Source: an uncultured Bacilli bacterium
GTDB lineage: Bacteria > Bacillota_I > Bacilli_A > RF39 > UBA660
NCBI GenBank assembly: GCA_947631345.1
Contig: CANRKW010000032.1
Span: 1-10,895 of the forward strand
DNA length: 10,895 bases
Direction of reading: 5' to 3'
Shown in pieces: positions 1 through 6,022 of this stretch. The translations under genes and the position numbers were made by a program. The first letter of the stretch is position 1, and each line of letters opens with the position of its first letter. Under the pieces are notes generated by a model. That model ran no database searches, was not told the origin of the DNA, and worked only from the letters and a program-made list of their open reading frames with translations.

Positions 1-67
1 AATAATCCAACTCTTTTTATTTTTCAACTATTTTTGTTATAAAATTAAAGACTTTTCGTCAGAAATT

Positions 68-76
68 TGGTACAAT
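68..76 (+). promoter_or_regulatory. Candidate extended -10 promoter for the R-M operon
   Basis: TGG-TACAAT fits an extended -10 element (TGn then a TATAAT-like hexamer). No good -35 box is visible at the right distance, which is tolerable for extended -10 promoters. Transcription would start near position 83, at the foot of an imperfect hairpin (GTAGTAA 83-89 with TTACTAC 111-117). This is inferred from motif matching only. Confidence 0.35.
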
Positions 77-136
77 TTTAATGTAGTAATTCAATTAGTC
101 CATTCGCGTTTTACTACCATATAAACAAAAGGAATA

Positions 137-247
137 ATGATGAGCCTTAAGAATCTCTTCATGAATGGCAAATTACACACTAAAATTGTGATATTTTTGC
201 TATTTATGAAAGGAGGTTATTTTTGTTTAAAATCACAATATGTGTAG
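137..247 (+). CDS. Possible 36-codon leader ORF upstream of the methyltransferase
   Basis: An ORF starts at tandem ATG codons (137 and 140) after AAAAGGA, with only a few bases of spacing, and ends at TAG 13 bp before the methyltransferase start. The peptide has a hydrophobic middle (KIVIFLLFM) flanked by basic residues. I do not recognise it. A nested start at 206 and a second overlapping reading frame from TTG 223, behind the strong AAAGGAGG at 209-216, ends at the TGA at 262-264 and overlaps the methyltransferase ATG. Either could be a translated leader that couples or delays methyltransferase synthesis, or chance. The evidence is the ribosome-binding sequences alone. Confidence 0.25.
   Translation: MMSLKNLFMNGKLHTKIVIFLLFMKGGYFCLKSQYV
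170..181 (+). repeat. AAATTACACACT repeat, left of the R-M pair
   Basis: This 12-mer recurs as an exact inverted copy at 2500-2511 and as a direct copy with one change at 2376-2387 (AAATTATACACT; both direct copies are followed by A). The copies bracket the two R-M genes. They could be remnants of an insertion boundary or shared operator-like sites. In a genome this AT-rich, chance is also possible. Confidence 0.4.
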
Positions 248-260
248 ATGGAGGTGTATT

Positions 261-1250
261 ATGAAGCGATTGAAAATGGCAAGTTTATTTGCTGGAATTG
301 GCGGTATAGATTTAGGATTTAAAAATGCCGGATTTCAGCCAATATGGGCAAATGAAATAGATAAATATTGTGCTATCACATTTAATGCAAACCACAAGGA
401 TATTAAACTAGTAGTTGATGATATTTGTAATATTAATGGTAAAGATATACCTAAAGTTGATATTTTATCTGCTGGATTTCCATGTCAACCTTTTTCTATA
501 GCAGGATATAGAAAAGGCTTTCTAGATGATCGTGGTAATATGTTCTTCCAAATTATGAGATTAGTAAAAGAAATGACTGAAAATAATAATAAACCAAGAA
601 TATTATTTTTAGAAAATGTTAAAAATTTAAAAACTCATGATAATGGCAATACCTTTAAAGTTATTAAAGAAACTTTAGAACATTGTGGTTATTTTGTGGA
701 AGCAAAAGTTTTAAATACTTGTGAGTATGGTAATTTGCCACAAAATAGAGAAAGAATATTTATCATAGGATTTCTTAATGAAAATGACTATAATAATTTT
801 AAATGGCCCAAAAAAATTCCTTTAAAAAATACAATTGAGACTATTGTTGATTGGGATAAGGAAGTTCCAAAAAAATATTTATATGAACAAGATAAAAAAT
901 GTTATAAACTATTAAATGAAAATATTAAAGAACATAATACCATCTATCAATATAGAAGAGTTTATGTAAGAAAAAATAAAAATGGAATTTGTCCAACTTT
1001 AACGGCTAATATGGGAACTGGTGGACACAATGTTCCATTAATATACACTAATTATAATAAAATAAGAAAGTTGTTGCCTATTGAATGCTTAATGTTACAA
1101 GGCTTTTCAAAAGATTTTATTATTCCAAGTGAGTTAGTAGATTCCAGGGTTTACAAGCAAGCTGGAAACACAGTTTCAGTTAATGTAATAAAAAGGGTTG
1201 CAGAAAAAATTTTAGACGCAATAAAGGAGACTGAAAATGCAAATAATTAA
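261..1250 (+). CDS. DNA (cytosine-5-)-methyltransferase of a type II R-M system
   Basis: This enzyme transfers a methyl group from S-adenosylmethionine to C5 of a cytosine in its recognition sequence, protecting host DNA from the partner nuclease. The conserved m5C motifs appear in order: FAGIGG (motif I, residues 10-15), PCQPFS with the catalytic Cys75 (motif IV), ENV (VI, 118-120), QNRER (VIII, 161-165), a motif IX-like stretch around RKLLPIECLMLQGF (269-282) and GNTVS (X, 302-306). The target-recognition region lies between motifs VIII and IX, about residues 180-265. At 329 residues it is normal for a monospecific enzyme. ATG 261 is chosen over an in-frame ATG at 240 because GGAGGTG at 250-256 is correctly spaced for it and lies inside the longer reading. 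It overlaps the endonuclease gene by 14 bp, so the two are probably cotranscribed and translationally coupled. The target sequence cannot be read from the protein. Confidence 0.95.
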   Translation: MKRLKMASLFAGIGGIDLGFKNAGFQPIWANEIDKYCAITFNANHKDIKLVVDDICNINGKDIPKVDILSAGFPCQPFSIAGYRKGFLDDRGNMFFQIMRLVKEMTENNNKPRILFLENVKNLKTHDNGNTFKVIKETLEHCGYFVEAKVLNTCEYGNLPQNRERIFIIGFLNENDYNNFKWPKKIPLKNTIETIVDWDKEVPKKYLYEQDKKCYKLLNENIKEHNTIYQYRRVYVRKNKNGICPTLTANMGTGGHNVPLIYTNYNKIRKLLPIECLMLQGFSKDFIIPSELVDSRVYKQAGNTVSVNVIKRVAEKILDAIKETENANN

Positions 1251-2334
1251 TTATGATAAAAATAAATTTCAAGATTACAAAAACAATTTAAAATTAATTG
1301 GAGCACTGTCTTTATTGTTTAGTGAAAGTGATGATCCATGGCTTGACTATAGGGTTCCTGAAAATCTTTTTTGTGAATGTTTTGGTGCTGAAAATCTTTC
1401 TAGATCATGCGTAACTGCTGATGCAAAATTAGGAGATATTGGTATTGGGATAAAAACTTTTACTGAAGGTAATAAAAAAACATGGCAAAAAATTGCTGAA
1501 TTTAACAAAGCAAGAAAATCCTATTCAGATTTACAAGGATTAGATAAAATAAAAAAAATAGCTGAATTAAGAAATGAACGTATTGAATCAACATTATCAA
1601 CTTATGGTTTGTCGAAAATGATTTATCATTGTGTTATCAGAAATAAAAAGGGATTTCATTTTTATGAAGAAAAAATGGATAAAATTGATATTCCAAATAT
1701 AAAAATAATTAGTGCTTCTGATACATCATTAATTTTTACCGATGGAAGTCATGACTATAATTTTAATATTTCAAAAAGTGTACTACAAAAAAGATTTAAT
1801 ACTGATGAATACTTTGATAGTGTTTCAGTTGAAGTTGCAACTAATCCATTTGAAGTTTTACGAAAAGGAATAGGATCATTAGTGACTATAACTGAAAATG
1901 AAGTTGCAATTATACCACTATATTCCAAAAAAAATGGTGTTAAATTAGTCTATCCTAAAAGTGGTCTAAACCAATGGAATGCAGGTGGCAGAGCCAGAAG
2001 CATTGACGAAGTTTATATTCCTTTTAACAAAGAAATTAGAGACAAATATGTTGGATTCTTTCCAGATAGAAATACAACTTTTAATGTATTGCTTCCAAAT
2101 GGAAAAGAAATGTCTATGAAATTATGTCAAGATAATGGAAAAGCATTAATGTCTAATCCTAATAGTGAACTTGGACAATGGTTATTAAGGGAAGTTTTAA
2201 GACTTGAAGAAAATGAAGTATTAACATATGAGAAACTTGCTGAAATTGGAATTGAAAGTGTGGTTTTTGAAAAATTTAATGATGATAATTATAAATTGGA
2301 TTTTAGACAAATAGATGATGAAAATGATGATTAA
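1237..2334 (+). CDS. Type II restriction endonuclease, NgoFVII-like with C-terminal B3-type domain
   Basis: This is the likely cutting partner of the overlapping methyltransferase. Residues about 250-345 (EVYIPFNKEIR, FFPDRNTTFNVLLPNG, CQDNGKALMSNPNSELGQWLL) match my recollection of the B3-like DNA-recognition domain at the C-terminus of NgoFVII and BfiI type enzymes. The N-terminal half has a dense conserved-looking block at 37-75 (YRVPENLFCECF, AENLSRS, ADAKLGDIGIGIKTF) with acidic residues and lysines that could form a PD-(D/E)XK-like nuclease centre, such as E47, D62 and K64, or D67 and K73. I see no HxK(x4)D phospholipase-D motif of the kind BfiI uses. The start has AAAGGAG at 1223-1229, inside the methyltransferase gene. 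The gene looks intact. No controller (C) protein gene is present. The endonuclease role is secure from context and the B3 match; the catalytic assignment is inference. Confidence 0.82.
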   Translation: MQIINYDKNKFQDYKNNLKLIGALSLLFSESDDPWLDYRVPENLFCECFGAENLSRSCVTADAKLGDIGIGIKTFTEGNKKTWQKIAEFNKARKSYSDLQGLDKIKKIAELRNERIESTLSTYGLSKMIYHCVIRNKKGFHFYEEKMDKIDIPNIKIISASDTSLIFTDGSHDYNFNISKSVLQKRFNTDEYFDSVSVEVATNPFEVLRKGIGSLVTITENEVAIIPLYSKKNGVKLVYPKSGLNQWNAGGRARSIDEVYIPFNKEIRDKYVGFFPDRNTTFNVLLPNGKEMSMKLCQDNGKALMSNPNSELGQWLLREVLRLEENEVLTYEKLAEIGIESVVFEKFNDDNYKLDFRQIDDENDD

Positions 2335-2375
2335 GTGTTTTATAAAGTTTAAATGATATAGGATAAACGTATGAG

Positions 2376-2387
2376 AAATTATACACT
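2376..2387 (+). repeat. AAATTATACACT repeat, right of the R-M pair (direct copy)
   Basis: It matches 170-181 at 11 of 12 positions in direct orientation, and 12 of 13 if the following A is included. It lies 41 bp after the endonuclease stop codon. The surrounding 2371-2445 contains ATG-led frames interrupted by stops (MRNYTLP then TAG), perhaps decayed coding DNA, but nothing I recognise. Confidence 0.35.
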
Positions 2388-2449
2388 ACCCTAGAAGGAA
2401 TTATTAAATAAAAATGGGTATTTTACAAAATTATATAAATCTGCAAAGT

Positions 2450-2480
2450 GATGACTTATATTATAGGTCATCTACTTTTT
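2450..2480 (+). terminator. Rho-independent terminator of the R-M operon
   Basis: GATGACTTAT pairs with ATAGGTCATC (about 10 bp with one G-T wobble, 3-nt loop). The flanking AAAGT/ACTTT can extend the stem past a one-base bulge. TACTTTTT follows. It lies 115 bp after the endonuclease stop and separates the R-M pair from the next gene. Confidence 0.75.
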
Positions 2481-2499
2481 AGTATAAAACTTAAAAATG

Positions 2500-2511
2500 A
2501 GTGTGTAATTT
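2500..2511 (-). repeat. AAATTACACACT repeat, inverted copy upstream of the kinase gene
   Basis: AGTGTGTAATTT is the exact reverse complement of 170-181. It lies just upstream of the TATAAT at 2525, where a regulator-binding site could sit. Role unknown. Confidence 0.4.
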
Positions 2512-2524
2512 ATTTACTATATAT

Positions 2525-2530
2525 TATAAT
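2525..2530 (+). promoter_or_regulatory. Candidate -10 box of the P-loop kinase gene
   Basis: A perfect TATAAT lies 49 bp before the start codon. The expected -35 position (around 2502, TGTGTA) is poor, so the promoter is weak, activated or misplaced. Its location after a terminator fits independent transcription of the downstream gene. Confidence 0.35.
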
Positions 2531-2578
2531 TTATGATACACTTATATCAACTGATATTAGCATAAGGAGGATTAGAAA

Positions 2579-4060
2579 ATGGGAAAATTATATTATGGAA
2601 GTTTAGTAAAAGGACTTACAATGTTAGAGCCTCATAAATCAGCAGAAGGTAGTTATGTTTATGCTACACCATATAAGGAACTGGCAATTATTTTTTCAGG
2701 AAAATGTGGAGATGATTGTACTTATGCATTATATAAAGTAGGTGATTCTTGGCAATTAGTAGAGAGAATACCAGGTGCATTTAACACAATGTTTAATAAT
2801 AGTGCATCAATTTATACTTTAGATGATAGAACATTTAAAGATATCCATACTGTTTTTGAAGAAGTTGTTTCTGAAGTTAGTGTTAAAACTGAAAGTGAAG
2901 AATTTATTAATAATGTTTATGACAGTATTAATAAATTAGTAGGTGAGGGTAAAATTAAATTATATATTTATCCAAATAAACCTAAAGAAATACCACAAGA
3001 TAACTCTGATTTAATTGACTCATTAATAAAGCAAAATCAAAAAGATAATATGCCTATTACAAAAAGAACTTTTGAAAGACTAGTGTTATTACATCCTAAT
3101 TTAATGAATAAAATTAATGAAAAAGCAATTACACTAGGTTTTGAACCATATAAAAAAGAAGATTTAATAAACTTATTTTCAAATGCTGTAATTAATCAAG
3201 TAATTGATCCAAATAAAGAACAATATCTAAAATCTATTATTATTTCTATTTCAAATGTATATCCTGAATTATTACCAATTTTAAATGAAAAGTTATCTTT
3301 TTTAGGAAAAACTAAAGAAGAAAAAATATCATATATAATAGATGAATTATCTAGTCAATATAAAGATATACCTATAAAATTAATACAACAAACAAAAGAA
3401 AAATATTTTACTGATAATAGACCTATTTCTATAATAATAAAAGAAATAATCGATTTTTCTAAAAAAATAATACTTGCTGAACAAATCATTAACACAAAAG
3501 TTAACCAAGAAATATTAGATAACTCAATTTTGCTAATCGGACCTATGGGGACAGGAAAATCTACTATTTCAAAAAAACTTAATGAGATAACTAATATGCC
3601 TAGAATTTCTTTAGATGATAGAGAACAATTACAGAAATTTTATCAAAATAGTAGAAACTTTAGTAATTTTAAAGATTTTGAATTTTATTTAACAAGTAGT
3701 GTTCTTACTTCTATTCAAATGCCATCAATTATAGATTTTGGTGCTGGACATTCAGTTTATGAAAATCCTATAATGTTTTATGAAATAGAAAAACTTATAA
3801 AACAATTTAAAAATATTGAATTAATTTTACCTAGTGAAAATATAGATGAGTCACTTCGCATTATTAATGAAAGAATTAGTTTTAGAGAAAAAAATATGTC
3901 TAATAATACACTTAATACAAATAGGCATTTTATTGAAAGTCCCTGTAACTATGAGTTAGCAACTGATGTTATATATACTAAAAATATGACTCCAGATGAA
4001 ATAGCAGATTTTATTCTTAAAAAAATCATGAGTAGAAATAGTGGAACAATAAAAATGTAA
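2579..4060 (+). CDS. Two-domain protein: ADP-ribosyltransferase-like N-terminus and P-loop kinase C-terminus, function unknown
   Basis: The C-terminal part (about 315-483) has a Walker A motif GPMGTGKST (321-329) directly after a hydrophobic strand (SILLI), a segment IDFGAGHS (385-392) at the place of the shikimate-kinase glycine-rich substrate loop, and NERISFRE (430-437), a plausible LID arginine region. It resembles shikimate-kinase or zeta-toxin-type small-molecule kinases more than an AAA+ motor. The N-terminal part (about 1-95) begins LYYGSLVKGLTMLEP and continues with VYATP (27-31) and IIFSG, a layout seen in small ADP-ribosyltransferase-fold proteins (Y-[GH]-[GT]-S, then VYAT). That resemblance is from memory and unproven. 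The middle (140-310) is helical, charged and unrecognised. AAGGAGG at 2564-2570 fixes the start. It follows the R-M pair but has its own terminator-bounded unit. A defence or toxin-like role is inferred from context; a metabolite kinase is the alternative. Confidence 0.6.
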   Translation: MGKLYYGSLVKGLTMLEPHKSAEGSYVYATPYKELAIIFSGKCGDDCTYALYKVGDSWQLVERIPGAFNTMFNNSASIYTLDDRTFKDIHTVFEEVVSEVSVKTESEEFINNVYDSINKLVGEGKIKLYIYPNKPKEIPQDNSDLIDSLIKQNQKDNMPITKRTFERLVLLHPNLMNKINEKAITLGFEPYKKEDLINLFSNAVINQVIDPNKEQYLKSIIISISNVYPELLPILNEKLSFLGKTKEEKISYIIDELSSQYKDIPIKLIQQTKEKYFTDNRPISIIIKEIIDFSKKIILAEQIINTKVNQEILDNSILLIGPMGTGKSTISKKLNEITNMPRISLDDREQLQKFYQNSRNFSNFKDFEFYLTSSVLTSIQMPSIIDFGAGHSVYENPIMFYEIEKLIKQFKNIELILPSENIDESLRIINERISFREKNMSNNTLNTNRHFIESPCNYELATDVIYTKNMTPDEIADFILKKIMSRNSGTIKM

Positions 4061-4090
4061 AAGAATAGTGGATTTGCAGAGATATAGGAC

Positions 4091-4122
4091 AAAAAAATAT
4101 CAACTTCATTTAAAAATTGATA
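4091..4122 (-). terminator. trpS: Terminator downstream of trpS, possibly bidirectional
   Basis: Read on the - strand, TATCAA and TTGATA form a 6-bp stem around a 13-nt A/T loop, followed by seven T. It lies about 80 bp after the trpS stop. On the + strand the same stem is followed by CTTTTCT, so it may weakly stop the convergent kinase gene too. A second stem (GTTCAAA 4137-4143 with TTTGAAC 4153-4159) and a 12-bp palindrome AACAAATTTGTT (4157-4168) lie between it and trpS. Confidence 0.6.
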
Positions 4123-4201
4123 CTTTTCTATATTAAGTTCAAACTATAAAAATTTGAACAAATTTGTTAATGAATTCTTAAAAGAAATAATTAATAGATA
4201 T

Positions 4202-5194
4202 TTACAATTTTAATCCTACTATTTTTTTTACTTCTTCCATTTTTCTACTAGCAAGAACTCTAGCTTTATCAGCTCCATCTTTTAATATTTTTTTTAAATA
4301 TTCTTCATTATTTCTATATTTATAAAATTCATTTTGTATTTTTAAAATAAATTCTGTTACTTTGTCAGCAACTTCAATTTTAAAATCTTTGTAAGCAAAA
4401 TCTTTATATTTTTCTGAAACATCTTCTATACTTGAATTATCTATAACAGCTATAATAGATAAGAGATTTGAAATTCCTGGTTTATTTTCTTCGTCAAAAT
4501 AGATTTTGCCTTCATTATCTGTAACTGCTGACATAATTTTCTTTTTTGTTATTCCAATATCATCTAATATAAATATTGTACCCTTATCATCTTTTGGAGC
4601 TGATTTGCTCATCTTTTCACTTGGATTTTGTAAGTTCATAATTTTAGATCCAATTTTTGGAATTTGATATTCAGGAAGTTCAAAAGTTTTTCCATAAACT
4701 TTATTAAATCTTTCTCCTAAATCTCTTGTTTTTTCAATATGTTGTCTTTGATCTATCCCGACAGGTACTATAGAAGCATCATAAAGTAGTATATCAGCAG
4801 CCATTAGTGTAGGATATATAAAAAGTCCCATATCTTTATCATTTTTTGATAATTCTGCTTTTTTTGATTTATATTGTGTCATCCTAGATAATTCACCAAC
4901 ACCACACTGAAAAGCCATTAAAAAGCCCAAAATACAATGTTCTAAAACATCACTTTGTTGAAATATTAATGTATGTGATAAATCAACACCACAAGCTAAA
5001 TAAAGAGCTGTTATATCTAATATATTATTTCTTATTTCATTTGGATCAATATAAGTTGTAAGTCCGTGAATATCTGCTATAAATATTAATGAATTATAAT
5101 TATTTTGTTGTTCGATAAATTTCTTTATTCCTCCAATATAATTTGCGAGAGTTATTTTCCCTGTTGGTCTAACCCCTGTAATCATTGTTTTCAT
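4202..5194 (-). CDS. trpS: Tryptophanyl-tRNA synthetase
   Basis: This is a class Ic synthetase that activates tryptophan with ATP and charges tRNA-Trp in the cytoplasm. At 330 residues it has the usual bacterial TrpRS length. Visible signatures are the N-terminal PTGKITLANYIGG (10-22), a variant of the HIGH region in which LGNY has become LANY; SLIFIADIHGLTT (35-47); VPVGIDQRQHIEKTRDLGERFN (143-164), the tryptophan/ATP pocket strip; and an intact KMSKS at 194-198. The start ATG at 5194 is preceded by AGAAGGA (5201-5207 on this strand). The gene stands alone on its transcript behind a T-box leader with a Trp specifier, so expression should rise when uncharged tRNA-Trp accumulates. The agreement between UGG specifier and enzyme confirms the assignment independently. 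Confidence 0.97.
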   Translation of the reverse strand: MKTMITGVRPTGKITLANYIGGIKKFIEQQNNYNSLIFIADIHGLTTYIDPNEIRNNILDITALYLACGVDLSHTLIFQQSDVLEHCILGFLMAFQCGVGELSRMTQYKSKKAELSKNDKDMGLFIYPTLMAADILLYDASIVPVGIDQRQHIEKTRDLGERFNKVYGKTFELPEYQIPKIGSKIMNLQNPSEKMSKSAPKDDKGTIFILDDIGITKKKIMSAVTDNEGKIYFDEENKPGISNLLSIIAVIDNSSIEDVSEKYKDFAYKDFKIEVADKVTEFILKIQNEFYKYRNNEEYLKKILKDGADKARVLASRKMEEVKKIVGLKL

Positions 5195-5230
5195 AAAAAT
5201 TCCTTCTTTCTTAAATATTTTATTTTAAAA

Positions 5231-5269
5231 TCAATATATAAAGCACCATCGTTTTACTAATAAAAACAT
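5231..5269 (-). CDS. 12-codon leader ORF with one Trp codon, between T-box terminator and trpS
   Basis: ATG at 5269 is preceded by AAGGAGAT (5277-5284), a much stronger ribosome binding site than that of trpS. The frame reads MFLLVKRWCFIY and ends in TGA, 36 bp before the trpS start. It lies on read-through transcripts only. It has a single TGG codon, so classical multi-Trp attenuation is not obvious. It might load ribosomes for trpS, report tryptophan starvation, or be accidental. Translation is predicted from the ribosome binding site alone. Confidence 0.4.
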   Translation of the reverse strand: MFLLVKRWCFIY

Positions 5270-5284
5270 TTATATCATCTCCTT

Positions 5285-5328
5285 AAAATATAAAAGACTC
5301 ATGTCCCTAAAAATAGGACAAGAGTCTT
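5285..5328 (-). terminator. T-box intrinsic terminator
   Basis: On the - strand AAGACTCTTGTCC pairs with GGACATGAGTCTT (5316-5328 with 5294-5306, one mismatch), followed by TTATATTTT. It directly abuts the T-box motif, so the 5' arm can join the competing antiterminator. Confidence 0.85.
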
Positions 5329-5537
5329 GTGCCACCTAAAAATAGATTTAAAGCATATACCATCATATATGTTCTATTGATAACGGATAGAAATTCCGAT
5401 TTTTCATACTCTTTATAATTTCAGAAAAACTCTCATTGGCCCATTCAATATTAATCCACTATAACTTTTCATCAACCAGTTACTTTCTACAAGTTTCCTT
5501 AATATTTACTTTTCCAAGTCAGTGATTTAAAAAATAC
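5285..5537 (-). promoter_or_regulatory. T-box riboswitch (tRNA-Trp sensing) in the trpS leader
   Basis: The ~250-nt leader shows the parts of a T-box element. In stem I, AATATTA (5500-5506) pairs with TAATATT (5447-5453). Below it the specifier loop carries AGTAA on the 5' side and GAA-TGG-G on the 3' side, with TGG at 5443-5441 as a tryptophan codon. A basal TTGG/CCAA helix (5514-5517 with 5436-5439) closes the loop. The conserved T-box sequence appears as AGGTGGCAC (5337-5329). A terminator follows at once. Uncharged tRNA-Trp should pair with UGG through its CCA anticodon and with the T-box bulge through its NCCA end, favouring the antiterminator. Specifier and downstream gene agree. Confidence 0.92.
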
Positions 5538-5543
5538 AAGCAT

Positions 5544-5572
5544 ATTCTAGCATATTTTATGGATTTTGTCAA
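5544..5572 (-). promoter_or_regulatory. Sigma-A type promoter of trpS
   Basis: A perfect TTGACA -35 (5572-5567), a 17-nt spacer and a TAGAAT -10 (5549-5544) lie on the - strand. Transcription would begin near 5537, placing the T-box stem I close to the 5' end of the RNA, as usual. Confidence 0.85.
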
Positions 5573-5580
5573 AATACGTC

Positions 5581-5893
5581 TAACAAATGCGTCTAAAAAG
5601 AACGAAAAATATTATAGTAATATTGAAAGATTATTAATTGAGAAATTAAGTAGTGACTCTTTTTCATCAAAATTAATATTAAAGCATTCACAAGTTGCTT
5701 CTGTTTTTCCTTTTTCAAATTTTATAGTTTTACTTAACATAGATGTTAATGTCAATATAATTTTGTACAAAAAGTGGAAAATAAGCGTGTACAAAAAGTG
5801 GAATATTGTGATACTAATTTTAATAATTTACTTACTCTTATTTTTTTTATGTAAACATTAAACTATTTTTGGCAATTGTGGAATTTGCCAAAA
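5581..5893. other. Gene-poor stretch with no recognised product
   Basis: Open frames occur on both strands here, but none has a ribosome binding site or recognisable protein. The stretch holds a 16-bp tandem repeat and, at 5868-5900, overlapping inverted repeats TTTGGCAA, TTGCCAAA and GGCAAA that can pair in alternative ways. It may be decayed mobile DNA between trpS and the HNH-like gene. Confidence 0.5.
5764..5803 (+). repeat. Two direct copies of TGTACAAAAAGTGGAA
   Basis: Exact 16-bp copies at 5764-5779 and 5788-5803 are separated by 8 bp (24-bp period). Short repeats of this kind occur inside the ends of some transposons, for example IS21- or Tn7-like elements, and as operator half-sites. 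No transposase gene is present, so a transposon-end remnant is only a guess. Confidence 0.6.
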
Positions 5894-5932
5894 AGGCAAA
5901 ATGAGATGTTTATAGAGTTAGGAGGTGATTTT

Positions 5933-6001
5933 ATGATTATTTTATATCTAAAATTAGGAAAATTTGTGATTTTCATAAAATTCTCAAAAATACACTCCTA
6001 A
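5933..6001 (+). CDS. Possible 22-codon hydrophobic peptide gene
   Basis: The start is preceded by AGGAGGTGAT (5920-5929), which is nearly fully complementary to the 16S rRNA 3' end, with a short spacing to ATG 5933. The peptide starts MIILYLKLGKFVIF and alternates hydrophobic and basic residues, ending before TAA at 5999-6001. Ribosome binding site and start codon both lie within arms of the nested inverted repeat, so translation could be blocked by RNA folding. Small hydrophobic peptides in structured RNAs recall type I toxins, but I recognise no family and see no defined antitoxin RNA. No convincing promoter is visible upstream. Confidence 0.3.
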   Translation: MIILYLKLGKFVIFIKFSKIHS

Positions 6002-6012
6002 ACAAAGTGTAT
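5984..6012 (-). terminator. Terminator of the HNH-like gene
   Basis: On the - strand ATACACT (6012-6006) pairs with AGTGTAT (5996-5990) around a 9-nt loop and is followed by TTTTGAG. It lies 11 bp past the gene's stop codon and forms part of the larger inverted repeat. Confidence 0.6.
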
Positions 6013-6022
6013 CACATTTTGC

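Noticed and set aside
240..260. An upstream in-frame ATG extending the methyltransferase by seven residues
   Set aside because: The extension (MCRWRCI) overlaps the GGAGGTG that serves ATG 261, and 261 gives the usual short lead into motif I.
4137..4168. Stem GTTCAAA/TTTGAAC and palindrome AACAAATTTGTT after trpS as a separate functional site
   Set aside because: They are short, AT-rich and not followed by a T run. They were noted only under the nearby terminator.
5559..5861. A 100-codon + strand open frame with a C-terminal hydrophobic segment
   Set aside because: It starts inside the trpS promoter, has no ribosome binding site, runs through the 16-bp tandem repeat, and its composition is that of translated AT-rich noncoding DNA.
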